Shown here: positions 16,801 through 24,355 of the stretch, in pieces
Layout of the letters: the number at the start of each line of letters is the position of its first letter
Position numbering within the stretch: position 1 is the stretch's first letter
Source of the DNA: CAZOOA01 sp964581355
Lineage (GTDB): Bacteria; Bacillota; Dethiobacteria; DTU022; UBA8154
Reading direction: 5' to 3'
DNA length: 25,708 nt
Assembly (NCBI GenBank): GCA_964581355.1
Contig: CAZOOA010000037.1
Span: 1 to 25,708, forward strand
Notes under the pieces: generated by a model
What the model was told of the DNA's origin: nothing
The model's database searches: none
Seen by the model: the letters and a program-made list of their open reading frames with translations, nothing else
Program-made: the position numbers and the translations under genes

Positions 16801-18564
16801 TTAATCACATATTTCCTCTTTTTTTGCATTCAGGGAAACAAACTCCCGGGCAGCCTTTTCCGTGCCCGCCTTTTTCCCTGGCCCGGCGGTTATAGTTGCT
16901 GCCTGGAGAACCTGGTCCAGGATTTCCTGCAACCAGTCCACGGGAATGACCTGAAGACAGGTCTCCTTATCGAAAAGATGCTGCCAGTTTTTCCGGGGAA
17001 TGAACACCCGCTTTACCCCTGCTTCCCGGGCCGCTTCAATTTTTGCCATTACACCCCCCACCGGGCACAACAAGCCACGGATGGAAAGTTCCCCGGTCAT
17101 GGCTACCTTATTGTCAACAGGGATGCCGGTCATGGCCGAGTAGACAGCCGTGGCGATACCCACACCAGCTGAAGGGCCATCGACGGGTATCCCGCCGGGA
17201 AAATTCAAGTGAATATCATAATCCCTGACGTTTAGCCCCAGATGACCGGCCAGGACAGTAAGTACATTTTCCACCGAACTGCGAGCCATACCTTTACGCT
17301 TTAAAGTGCGCCCCATCCGGCCCAGCTCTTCTTCTTCCACAATACCGGTAATACTTAAGCGCCCGGAGCCTTTATCTGCCGCTGAAACGCTGGCCTCTAT
17401 TTCCAGGATAGCTCCCAGGTGGGGTCCATAAACAGCCAACCCATTGACCAGGCCTACCTGCGGTCGTTCGGGAATGCATTTTTCCGGCCGGGGAGAAAGC
17501 CTGCTGTTGTTAACCACCCATTCCATATCTTCTGCTCCCAGCAGCACCCGTCCTTCACCCTGGGCCACTCCGGCGGCGATCTGGATCATGTTGACCGCTT
17601 CCCGGCCATTCAAAGCGAATGTTTCGATCACTCGCGATGCCTCTCCCGTTAAGGAAAAGCTTATCCGTCCGGCGGCGTTAGCGGCGATCTTGTTGATTTC
17701 CTCAGGTGCCAGGGGCCGGAAAAAGATCTCCATGCAGCGGGAACGCACTGCAGGAGGGAGTTCTTCTGGTTGACGGGTGGTGGCCCCAATAAGACGAAAA
17801 TCAGCCGGAAGGCCGTTTTGGAAGATCTCGTGGATATGTCGGGGCAGGTTGCGATCTTCACTGTTGTAATATGCGCTTTCCAGGAATACTTTCCGATCTT
17901 CCAACACTTTTAATAGTTTGTTGATCTGCACGGGATGAAGCTCCCCGATTTCATCGATAAACAAGATACCGCCGTGGGCCTTGGTTACAGCGCCAGGCTT
18001 TGGCTGCGGGATCCCGGCCACCCCCATAGGGCCGGCACCCTGGTAAATCGGATCGTGAACCGTCCCCATGAGTGGGTCGGCAATCCCACGTTCATCAAAG
18101 CGGACGGTCGTTGCATCTACTTCCACGAACCGGGCATCCTGGCTAAAAGGGGAATGCTCGTTGAGCTTCGCCTCCTCCAAAACCAGCCGGGCTGCAGCTG
18201 TTTTGCCAACACCGGGCGGGCCATACAGCAGGACATGCTGAGGATTGGGGCCGCACAGGGAAGCCCGGAGCGCCTTGAGTCCTTCTCCCTGCCCGATAAT
18301 CTCCAGGAAATTAGAAGGGCGCACCTTTTCCGCCAGGGGTTCTGTCAATGAAAGGCTCCGCATCCTGCGCAGTTCTTCCATTTCCTTGGTAGACTCACGG
18401 TCAATGGCCACCTTGCTCCCCCGCTGATTACGCAGGAGGTTCCAGAAATAAAGCCCAATAATAACAACAAACAATAGTTGGATCAACCCGAACACTCCGG
18501 GCAAACTGTAAGCGATGGTAATTCCCTCCCACAATCTGATTCTCGATGGGCAAAATACTGCCAC
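16801..18564 (-). CDS. lonB: Membrane-anchored ATP-dependent protease LonB (forespore type)
   Basis: LonB is a Lon-like AAA+ protease of spore-forming Firmicutes, known in Bacillus to be made in the forespore. Features: one N-terminal membrane helix (about 25-45, LIQLLFVVIIGLYFWNLL), Walker A GPPGVGKT (115-122), Walker B LFIDE (201-205), and protease-domain S465 in VDGPSAG with K508. Similarity to Bacillus LonB runs from the membrane helix onward. The start is uncertain. The open frame extends to a GTG at 18564, which lacks a ribosome-binding site and would sit at the predicted transcription start. The only good site, GGGAGGG (18524-18530), is followed at proper spacing by ATC (18516), and by TTG 18504 only farther away. 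Residues before about 17 are therefore doubtful. It lies between clpX (with terminator) and lon. Confidence 0.93.
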   Translation of the reverse strand: MAVFCPSRIRLWEGITIAYSLPGVFGLIQLLFVVIIGLYFWNLLRNQRGSKVAIDRESTKEMEELRRMRSLSLTEPLAEKVRPSNFLEIIGQGEGLKALRASLCGPNPQHVLLYGPPGVGKTAAARLVLEEAKLNEHSPFSQDARFVEVDATTVRFDERGIADPLMGTVHDPIYQGAGPMGVAGIPQPKPGAVTKAHGGILFIDEIGELHPVQINKLLKVLEDRKVFLESAYYNSEDRNLPRHIHEIFQNGLPADFRLIGATTRQPEELPPAVRSRCMEIFFRPLAPEEINKIAANAAGRISFSLTGEASRVIETFALNGREAVNMIQIAAGVAQGEGRVLLGAEDMEWVVNNSRLSPRPEKCIPERPQVGLVNGLAVYGPHLGAILEIEASVSAADKGSGRLSITGIVEEEELGRMGRTLKRKGMARSSVENVLTVLAGHLGLNVRDYDIHLNFPGGIPVDGPSAGVGIATAVYSAMTGIPVDNKVAMTGELSIRGLLCPVGGVMAKIEAAREAGVKRVFIPRKNWQHLFDKETCLQVIPVDWLQEILDQVLQAATITAGPGKKAGTEKAAREFVSLNAKKEEICD

Positions 18565-18569
18565 ACGTT

Positions 18570-18599
18570 TAGTATGGCCAGAGTCTGCCCAGATTAATC
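18570..18599 (-). promoter_or_regulatory. Putative sigma-F/sigma-G (forespore) promoter of lonB
   Basis: On the minus strand GGCCATACTA (18570-18579) fits every fixed position of the Bacillus sigma-F -10 (GGnnAnAHTR); its CATACTA part also fits the sigma-G -10 (CATWMTA). GATTA (18595-18599) stands 18 bases before CATACTA, the sigma-G spacing, and matches four of five -35 positions. Known lonB of Bacillus is forespore-expressed, which supports the call. Confidence 0.6.
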
Positions 18600-18654
18600 A
18601 AAATCCTCAGCCGGGAAAGGAATTTCGCAAACTATTTATGTTATGCGCCTGGCG

Positions 18655-18682
18655 AATAAAAAAGGGCAGCTTAAAGCTGCCC
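18655..18682 (-). terminator. Intrinsic terminator after clpX
   Basis: On the minus strand GGGCAGCTTTAAGCTGCCC (18664-18682) can form a 7-9 bp perfect stem and is followed by six T (18658-18663) and ATT. It starts 24 bp after the clpX stop. It should end the tig-clpP-clpX transcript before lonB. Confidence 0.93.
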
Positions 18683-18705
18683 GCTTGTTTTCTGTTTACA
18701 ACCTG

Positions 18706-19968
18706 CTAAGATGCTGATATTTCTTTTTTGTTTTTACCGGAAGAGGTTAAAAGCTTTGGTTCTTCTTCCTTGCGGACAACACCCGGTGTTATGGTGCACT
18801 TTTCGATATCTTCCCGGGAGGGAATATCATACATGATATTAAGCAGAATCCCTTCCAGGATACCCCGCAACCCTCGGGCGCCAGTCTTGTGACCAATGGC
18901 TTCATCGGCAATGGCCTCCAGGGCTCCGTCTTTAAACTCCAGTTGGACTCCGTCCAGTTCAAACATTTTCTGGTACTGTTTGACCAAGGCATTGACCGGT
19001 TCGGTCAGGATACGGACCAGGGCATCCCGGTCCAGGGCATCCAGGACAGCTATAACCTGCAGACGCCCTACACATTCGGGGATCAGCCCGTACTTGATCA
19101 GATCTTCGGGACGAACATAGCGGAGCACTTCACCTACGTTTAAGTCCAGCTTGGGACGAACATCAGCACCAAAACCCATGCCGCCGGCCCCAGTGCGGCT
19201 GAGAATGGTCTTCTCCAGCCCATCAAAGGCGCCGCCACAGATGAACAGGATATCCGTGGTATCTATCTGCATGAATTCCTGGTGAGGATGCTTGCGACCA
19301 CCTTGGGGCGGAACACTGGCTACAGTCCCTTCCAGGATTTTCAACAGAGCCTGCTGCACTCCTTCACCGGACACATCCCGGGTAATGGAGGGATTTTCAC
19401 TTTTGCGGGCAATCTTATCGAACTCATCGATATAGACGATCCCTTTCTCCGCTTTTTCCAGGTCATAATCGGCAGCCTGGATCAGCTTGAGCAGGATATT
19501 TTCCACGTCCTCGCCAACGTAACCGGCTTCTGTCAGAGAAGTGGCATCGGCAATGGCAAAGGGAACGTTCAACAGACGAGCCAGAGTCTGGGCCAACAGG
19601 GTTTTTCCTACGCCTGTAGGACCCATTAGCATGATATTGCTTTTTTGCAATTCCACGTCATCGACTTTCTGCCCGGCATTTACCCGCTTGTAATGGTTGT
19701 AAACTGCCACGGAAAGAACCCGTTTGGCGTTTTCCTGCCCGATAACATATTTGTTCAGCACTTCATTAATCTCCGAAGGTTTGGGCAGGTCGACCATATT
19801 GAAGTCCATATCCTCGCCAATCTCTTCTTCGATAATTTCGTTACAAAGCTCAATGCATTCATCGCAAATATACACACCAGGACCGGCTACAAGCTTGCGC
19901 ACCTGTTCCTGGGTCTTGCCGCAAAAGGAACACTTGAGCTGTCCTTTCTCTTCAGTAAATTTAAACAT
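18706..19968 (-). CDS. clpX: ATP-dependent Clp protease ATP-binding subunit ClpX
   Basis: AAA+ unfoldase that feeds substrates to ClpP in the cytoplasm. The 420 aa contain the N-terminal zinc-binding domain with C13/C16 and C35/C38, Walker A GPTGVGKT (116-123), the pore-1 loop GYVG (149-152), Walker B IVYIDEFD (177-184), the RKH loop (225-227) and GARGLR sensor 2 near the C terminus. The ClpP-docking IGF loop reads MGF (264-266), a conservative Ile-to-Met change. The ATG start lies 4 bp after the clpP stop, with AAGAGGTG as ribosome-binding site, so it is translationally close-coupled to clpP. A strong terminator follows. Confidence 0.98.
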   Translation of the reverse strand: MFKFTEEKGQLKCSFCGKTQEQVRKLVAGPGVYICDECIELCNEIIEEEIGEDMDFNMVDLPKPSEINEVLNKYVIGQENAKRVLSVAVYNHYKRVNAGQKVDDVELQKSNIMLMGPTGVGKTLLAQTLARLLNVPFAIADATSLTEAGYVGEDVENILLKLIQAADYDLEKAEKGIVYIDEFDKIARKSENPSITRDVSGEGVQQALLKILEGTVASVPPQGGRKHPHQEFMQIDTTDILFICGGAFDGLEKTILSRTGAGGMGFGADVRPKLDLNVGEVLRYVRPEDLIKYGLIPECVGRLQVIAVLDALDRDALVRILTEPVNALVKQYQKMFELDGVQLEFKDGALEAIADEAIGHKTGARGLRGILEGILLNIMYDIPSREDIEKCTITPGVVRKEEEPKLLTSSGKNKKEISAS

Positions 19969-19972
19969 GGTT

Positions 19973-20569
19973 TCACCTCTTAATTAGTTCCCGATTTTCG
20001 AGAATGGAATCGATGATTCCATATTCAATCGCCATATCAGCGGACATGTAATAATCTCTATCAGTATCCGTGGCAATCCGTTCCACCGGCTGCCCCGTAT
20101 GATGGGACAGGATTTTGTTGAGAGATTCTCTGATATAGAGGATCTCTTTGGCATGAATCTCAATATCCACTGCCTGCCCCTGGGCTCCACCAGCCGGCTG
20201 GTGCATCATCACACGGGAATGGGGCAGAGCATGACGCTTGCCCTTGGCACCGGCGGCAAGAAGCACCGCACCCATACTGGCGGCCAGACCGACACAAATC
20301 GTAGAGACATCGGGCTTAATGTACTGCATGGTATCATAAATGGCCAAGCCGGAGTAAATCATGCCTCCCGGGGAATTGATATACAGGTTTATATCCTTAT
20401 CCGGGTCCTCCGACTCCAGGAAGAGAAGCTGGGCTATGACCAGGTTAGCCACGTTATCATCAATTGGGGTGCCGATAAATATTATCCGATCTTTTAACAG
20501 GCGGGAGTAAATATCATATGCTCTTTCCCCGCGACTGGTTTGCTCCACAACCATGGGAACTAACTGCAT
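19973..20569 (-). CDS. clpP: ATP-dependent Clp protease proteolytic subunit ClpP
   Basis: Serine protease that forms the double heptamer barrel of ClpXP. The 198 aa are typical. The catalytic triad is visible as S98 (GLAASMGA), H123 (VMMHQPAGG) and D172 (DTDRDYYM). The N-terminal VPMVVEQTSRGERAYDIYSR is the conserved start, including the short propeptide region; the ATG follows AAAGGAGAGG. It lies 68 bp after tig and 4 bp before clpX, as in many clostridia. Nothing is missing or unusual. Confidence 0.99.
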   Translation of the reverse strand: MQLVPMVVEQTSRGERAYDIYSRLLKDRIIFIGTPIDDNVANLVIAQLLFLESEDPDKDINLYINSPGGMIYSGLAIYDTMQYIKPDVSTICVGLAASMGAVLLAAGAKGKRHALPHSRVMMHQPAGGAQGQAVDIEIHAKEILYIRESLNKILSHHTGQPVERIATDTDRDYYMSADMAIEYGIIDSILENRELIKR

Positions 20570-20637
20570 AAAGTTTCCTCTCCTTTCAATCAGCCCGGGC
20601 TTTCTCCGAGCAACAAAGCTTTATTGCTGAAAAGTAT

Positions 20638-22104
20638 TTACTGTGGCTTTTCTTCCCGGTTTTCATCTGCCTCTTTCGTCTCTGCAGAGGTTTTTTCCTC
20701 TTCTTCCGAAGCCGCTTTTGGCTCTTCTCCAGGTTCTACGGCACTCTCATGATTATCTGCAGCGCCTTCTTGGGTCTGACCTTCCCCGCTCTCTTCGGCT
20801 CCACCTTCAACAGCATCTACTATTTTAGCATTTTCCACCAGCAGGTCAATAACCTTGCGGTAGCGTATTTCGTGGGCAATCATATCCAGGCGGCCCTGGG
20901 AGGCAAATTGTTCCTTCAACTGTTCCATATCCACATCCTGGTTTTGAGCAATTTCTTCCAGCCTGGCATCAATTTCCTTCATGCTGGCAATGATCTCTTC
21001 CTCCTTAATGATCGCATCCAGAACCAGGTTGGCCTTGGCCCGTTTTTCCGCGTCATCCCGGCGTTCTTCCCTTAACTGTTCAATCCCGCCTTCCATCAGG
21101 TTTCCATATTGCTCCAGGGAAAGACCCTGCATACGCAGGTAGTACTCAAATTCGCCCAGCATATTGTCAATTTCCCTCTGCACCAGAACCTCGGGCACTT
21201 CAACTCCGCATTCTTCGGCGACCTTTTCGATAACTTTGCTTTCCAGCTCCATCTTGTCCCGGCGCTCCACGTCTGCTTTGAGCTTTTCTTCTACATCAGA
21301 GCGGAACTCTTCCAGGGTGGAAAACTCCTCAGTAAGTTCCTGCACGAAGTCATCGTCTAACTCCGGCAGTTCCGGGCGCTTTATTTCATTCACTTTCACG
21401 TGGAAAACTGCTTCCTTCCCGGCCAGGTCATCTACCTGGTAGTCTTCGGGGAAGGTCACTGTTACATCAATTTCATTACCAACCTTTGCCCCGATCAGCT
21501 GTTCTTCAAAACCGGGAATAAAGGTCCCCGAGCCGATTTCCAGGGAGTAGTTTTCACCTTCTCCACCTTCAAAGGGTTCGCCCTCAATTGTCCCTTTAAA
21601 ATCGATCACTGCCAGGTCTTTGACCTGGACTTCTCCATCTTCCAGGGTCACCAAGCGGGCGTGCTGTTCTCGTAAAGAATCCAGGTAGCGGTCTACATCT
21701 TCATCGGTAACTGTATTGGGCTCATGCTCCACGGTGACGCCTTTGTAGTCTCCCAACTCCACATCCGGTTTCACTTCCACCGTCACATTGAAGATCAGCG
21801 GTTTATCTTTTTCCATCTGAACCAGATCCATCTCGGGCTGGTTGATGGGTTCAAAATCGCACTCATCGACTGCTTTGGCATAAGCCGGATCTACCAGGAT
21901 TTCCAGGGCATCTTCATAAAAAATCTCCGGCCCAAAACGGTTTTCCAGGACTTTGCGGGGTACTTTGCCCTTGCGAAACCCTGGAACATCAACTTTTTTT
22001 ACAATTTTGCGGTAGGCCTGGTCCAGGGCCTTATTGACTTCCTCCTTGGGCACCTCGACCTCCAGGTTCACTTTATTGTTGTCTATTTTCTCCCACTTGT
22101 ACAC
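20638..22104 (-). CDS. tig: Trigger factor (ribosome-associated peptidyl-prolyl isomerase chaperone)
   Basis: Trigger factor binds ribosomal protein uL23 at the tunnel exit and assists folding of new chains. Domains: the N-terminal ribosome-binding domain with the signature GFRKGKVP (42-49), the FKBP-type isomerase domain (about 155-245, including IDFKGTIEGEPFEGG and GSGTFIPGFEEQLIG), and the helical C-terminal arms (about 250-430). Residues 431-488 form an extra tail very rich in Glu, Ala, Gly and Ser, giving 488 aa against the usual 430-450. Start is GTG at 22104, the first start after an in-frame TAA, with AAGGAGG 12 nt upstream. It is the first gene of the tig-clpP-clpX transcript. Confidence 0.97.
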   Translation of the reverse strand: MYKWEKIDNNKVNLEVEVPKEEVNKALDQAYRKIVKKVDVPGFRKGKVPRKVLENRFGPEIFYEDALEILVDPAYAKAVDECDFEPINQPEMDLVQMEKDKPLIFNVTVEVKPDVELGDYKGVTVEHEPNTVTDEDVDRYLDSLREQHARLVTLEDGEVQVKDLAVIDFKGTIEGEPFEGGEGENYSLEIGSGTFIPGFEEQLIGAKVGNEIDVTVTFPEDYQVDDLAGKEAVFHVKVNEIKRPELPELDDDFVQELTEEFSTLEEFRSDVEEKLKADVERRDKMELESKVIEKVAEECGVEVPEVLVQREIDNMLGEFEYYLRMQGLSLEQYGNLMEGGIEQLREERRDDAEKRAKANLVLDAIIKEEEIIASMKEIDARLEEIAQNQDVDMEQLKEQFASQGRLDMIAHEIRYRKVIDLLVENAKIVDAVEGGAEESGEGQTQEGAADNHESAVEPGEEPKAASEEEEKTSAETKEADENREEKPQ

Positions 22105-22137
22105 TGATTATGCTTACCTCCTTCAGTTCGACGGATT

Positions 22138-22171
22138 AAGAAATCCGGCAAAAATACTGCCGGGACTTCTT
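22138..22171 (-). other. Hairpin directly upstream of the tig ribosome-binding site
   Basis: On the minus strand the two arms AAGAAGTCCCGGCA and TGCCGGATTTCTT can pair with small bulges around a TATTTT-type loop. It lies about 15 nt before the AAGGAGG of tig. There is no T-run. It may stabilise the mRNA or affect translation; no known riboswitch is recognised. Confidence 0.5.
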
Positions 22172-22220
22172 TACAAAAACCTTTTAACCCTTTTTATCAC
22201 AGCAACCTGTTTATTTCAAT

Positions 22221-22260
22221 ACCCGGACTAAAAAAATGCCGCCTAAAAGGCGAGTTCGGG
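22221..22260 (-). other. Nested stem with T-run in the tig leader (possible attenuator)
   Basis: On the minus strand an inner stem CGCC-TTTTA-GGCG is followed by GCA and seven T, like a short intrinsic terminator. It is enclosed by an outer pair CCCGAACT/AGTCCGGG with one mismatch. The outer stem could sequester the T-run, giving two alternative folds. It is about 35 nt after the predicted start of the tig transcript. Confidence 0.4.
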
Positions 22261-22278
22261 TAATTTGGCCCATTTTTT

Positions 22279-22307
22279 TTGACCATTATATGTATATTCT
22301 ATTTTAT
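22279..22307 (+). promoter_or_regulatory. Candidate promoter for the GalT-like gene, overlapping the tig promoter
   Basis: TTGACC (22279-22284), 17 bases and TTTTAT (22302-22307) point to the right. The -10 is weak (four of six). Its -10 region is the same AT-rich core as the tig -10 on the other strand, so the two polymerases would compete. Confidence 0.35.
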
Positions 22308-22329
22308 CATATCTTTTTCCCCCTGGCAA
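22301..22329 (-). promoter_or_regulatory. sigma-A promoter for tig-clpP-clpX
   Basis: On the minus strand TTGCCA (22324-22329) and TAAAAT (22301-22306) are separated by 17 bases. Transcription would start near 22294, giving a leader of about 190 nt with two possible hairpins. Confidence 0.7.
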
Positions 22330-22354
22330 CAAGGGGAAAGTTAAAACCCCGGCA

Positions 22355-22372
22355 GGCAGGACTTTTCCTGCC
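22355..22372 (+). other. Hairpin in the leader of the GalT-like gene
   Basis: GGCAGGA and TCCTGCC pair perfectly around a CTTT loop, about 35 nt before the ribosome-binding site. It is followed by CGGTAAAG and no T-run, so it is not a terminator. Confidence 0.5.
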
Positions 22373-22422
22373 CGGTAAAGAATTGAAATGTGAGAACAAC
22401 GTTTAGCAAGGAGGTTTTTAAC

Positions 22423-23475
22423 GTGATTGAATTTGCCTCCAGGAAGGTTAAGTCCACTCTCCTGGATCCCCGGGAAAACTTTGCCCTGAAATCTGTAGAG
22501 ACAGAGATTCGAACAGACCCGCTAACAAAAGACAGCGGACGGTTGGCCCACTTGGGGATGATTACGGCACAAAAAGAAGACTTTAGCGGATGGGACACCC
22601 CGGAAATACGCCAGATTTGCCCTTTCTGCCCGGGGAATATCGAAACCATGACTCCACGGTTTCCCGAAGACCTGATCCCTGAAGGACACCTGCGTAAAGG
22701 TGATGCCACGGTTATCTGCAATATCTCCCCTTATGACCAGTACAGCGGGCTGACTGTCATGAGTAAAGACCACCTGGTTACTGTGGAAATGCTGACAGAG
22801 AAACTATTAAAAAATGCTTTCCAGGCCGGACTTGAATTCTGCCATCTTGTCCGGGAAAAAGATCCACAGCTTCCCTATCACCTGATCGGCTGGAACTACA
22901 TGCCCCCTTCCGGCGGCGGCCTGGTCCACCCTCACCAGCAGGTGATCATTACTGATGCCCCGGGCAACCTTTACCGCAAGACAATTGACAGCAGCCGCCA
23001 GTTTGCCCGGCAAAAGGGGAAAAACTACTGGGAAGCGCTCTATGAGACGGAACAGGCCAAGAACGAGCGTTACCTGGGAAGGATTGGCCAGGGCCACTGG
23101 CTCGTCCCCTTTGTGCCCCTGGGTGTCCTGGGAGAATTCATGGCCGTTTTTCCAGGAATTCATACCATTGACGACATGCAGGAAAAAACCCTGGATGACC
23201 TGGTTCAGGGCTTGAGGCGTCTGTTTGATTATTTTGAGTCCCGGCAGATTTACAGTTTTAACATGGGTCTTTACTTTGCCCCGCACCGGGAAGAGGAAGA
23301 GATGGAAGTAAAAGACTATTATACACTCCACGCCCGGATTATCCCGCGCACCTACCTGAACCTGATGCAAAAGCCCCCGGACACCAATATGTTCCAGGTA
23401 GCACTCCAGGAACCTTTTGCTGTGTTGGCCCCGGAAGACCTTTGCCAGGAAGTCAAACCTTTCTTTGAAAAGTAG
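22423..23475 (+). CDS. GalT-like nucleotidyltransferase (HIT superfamily)
   Basis: Starting at GTG 22423, 8 nt after AAGGAGG, the product has 350 aa; an open frame reaches 22390 but has no ribosome-binding site. Family signs are CPFC (66-69), matching the zinc site of galactose-1-phosphate uridylyltransferases, and GGLVHPHQQV (165-174), the HPHxQ active-site motif whose second histidine (H171) would carry the nucleotidyl group. The NISPYDQYSGL region (100-110) also fits the GalT fold (NPFPALDPYGL-like). The real substrate may be another sugar phosphate or nucleotide, since no Leloir-pathway partner (galK, galE) is nearby. It is monocistronic, divergent from tig, and its last 23 bp overlap the 3' end of nadE on the other strand. 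Confidence 0.8.
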   Translation: MIEFASRKVKSTLLDPRENFALKSVETEIRTDPLTKDSGRLAHLGMITAQKEDFSGWDTPEIRQICPFCPGNIETMTPRFPEDLIPEGHLRKGDATVICNISPYDQYSGLTVMSKDHLVTVEMLTEKLLKNAFQAGLEFCHLVREKDPQLPYHLIGWNYMPPSGGGLVHPHQQVIITDAPGNLYRKTIDSSRQFARQKGKNYWEALYETEQAKNERYLGRIGQGHWLVPFVPLGVLGEFMAVFPGIHTIDDMQEKTLDDLVQGLRRLFDYFESRQIYSFNMGLYFAPHREEEEMEVKDYYTLHARIIPRTYLNLMQKPPDTNMFQVALQEPFAVLAPEDLCQEVKPFFEK

Positions 23476-24193
23476 GAGGGAGAATGCGTTTGTGAGCGCT
23501 TTGCCCGTGGAGATTTTCAATTTTTCCCAGCAAACTATCTTCCACGGGCTTGCCTTCCAGGTAACGGTCCAGTTCGTCGTAAGAGAAACCCATTTCCGCT
23601 TCATCTGTCTGACCTTCCCACAGCCCCGCTGTGGGTTTTTTATTGATGATTTCACCGGGAACCCCCAGATGAAGGGCCAGCTGCCTGACTTCATTTTTGG
23701 TCAATTCACCCAGGGGCTCCAGGTCTACGGCCCCGTCCCCGTACTTGGTAAAGTAACCGATATAAATTTCGCTTTTGTTTCCTGTTCCCACCACCCGGTA
23801 ATGCTTGACTGCCGCATAATAATACAGCACAGTCATGCGCAGCCGGGGCTTTATATTGGCCAGGGCCAGATCTCCTTCTTGAGCCCTGTGTTCCGATTCA
23901 CTGGTGTTTAGGGCCTCAAGCAAGGAGCAATAGGTGCCATCCAGGTTAACAATGACATAAGGAAGATCGAATGCCTTAGCCACCTGCTCTCCATGCCGGG
24001 TATCCAGTTCCTGGCTGAAACAAGGCATGATCACTCCAAGGGAATGTTCACCAAAAGCCCTCTTACAAAGACCGGCTACCACCGCTGAGTCAATGCCGCC
24101 ACTTAAACCAAATACACCTCCAGCCCCCCCGGAACGTCTCGCCTGTTCTTTTAGCCAATCTACAATTTCATCACACAGTTTTTCCCAATCCAC
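23453..24193 (-). CDS. nadE: NH3-dependent NAD+ synthetase
   Basis: NadE makes NAD+ from deamido-NAD+, ATP and ammonia, the last step of NAD synthesis. With GTG 24193 as start (AAAGGAG 8 nt upstream) the protein has 246 aa, typical of the short ammonia-dependent form without a glutaminase domain. The ATP pyrophosphatase P-loop SGGIDS is at 31-36. Further on come the deamido-NAD contact region GTGNKSEIYIGYFTKYGDGAVD, PLGELTKNEVRQLA, and the C-terminal SAHKR motif. The open frame extends to 24247, but those extra 18 codons have no start signal. The stop lies within the 3' end of the convergent GalT-like gene. Confidence 0.96.
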   Translation of the reverse strand: MDWEKLCDEIVDWLKEQARRSGGAGGVFGLSGGIDSAVVAGLCKRAFGEHSLGVIMPCFSQELDTRHGEQVAKAFDLPYVIVNLDGTYCSLLEALNTSESEHRAQEGDLALANIKPRLRMTVLYYYAAVKHYRVVGTGNKSEIYIGYFTKYGDGAVDLEPLGELTKNEVRQLALHLGVPGEIINKKPTAGLWEGQTDEAEMGFSYDELDRYLEGKPVEDSLLGKIENLHGQSAHKRILPPTFQRKV

Positions 24194-24355
24194 GAAAAAA
24201 ACTCCTTTCAGTACTTCCCAAAAATCATTTTGCCTTTCACCGCACATGCAGGGTCACATCAGGAAATGAAAACGGTTTCTAACCCAATTTCCCGCCTTGG
24301 AGAAAGCCCGCTTTTCCTGTATCGGTGACTTTGTTATGGTACACCGGTTTTCAGC

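Noticed and set aside
22264..22284. CtsR-like heptads (GGTCAAA and GGCCAAA on the minus strand) just after the tig promoter
   Set aside because: The two heptads are 7 bases apart instead of the 3 expected for CtsR, and one has a mismatch; the region is A/T-run rich, so chance is likely.
22807..23694. 295-codon minus-strand frame opposite the GalT-like gene
   Set aside because: It is antisense to the conserved HPHxQ-containing gene and overlaps nadE in a different frame.
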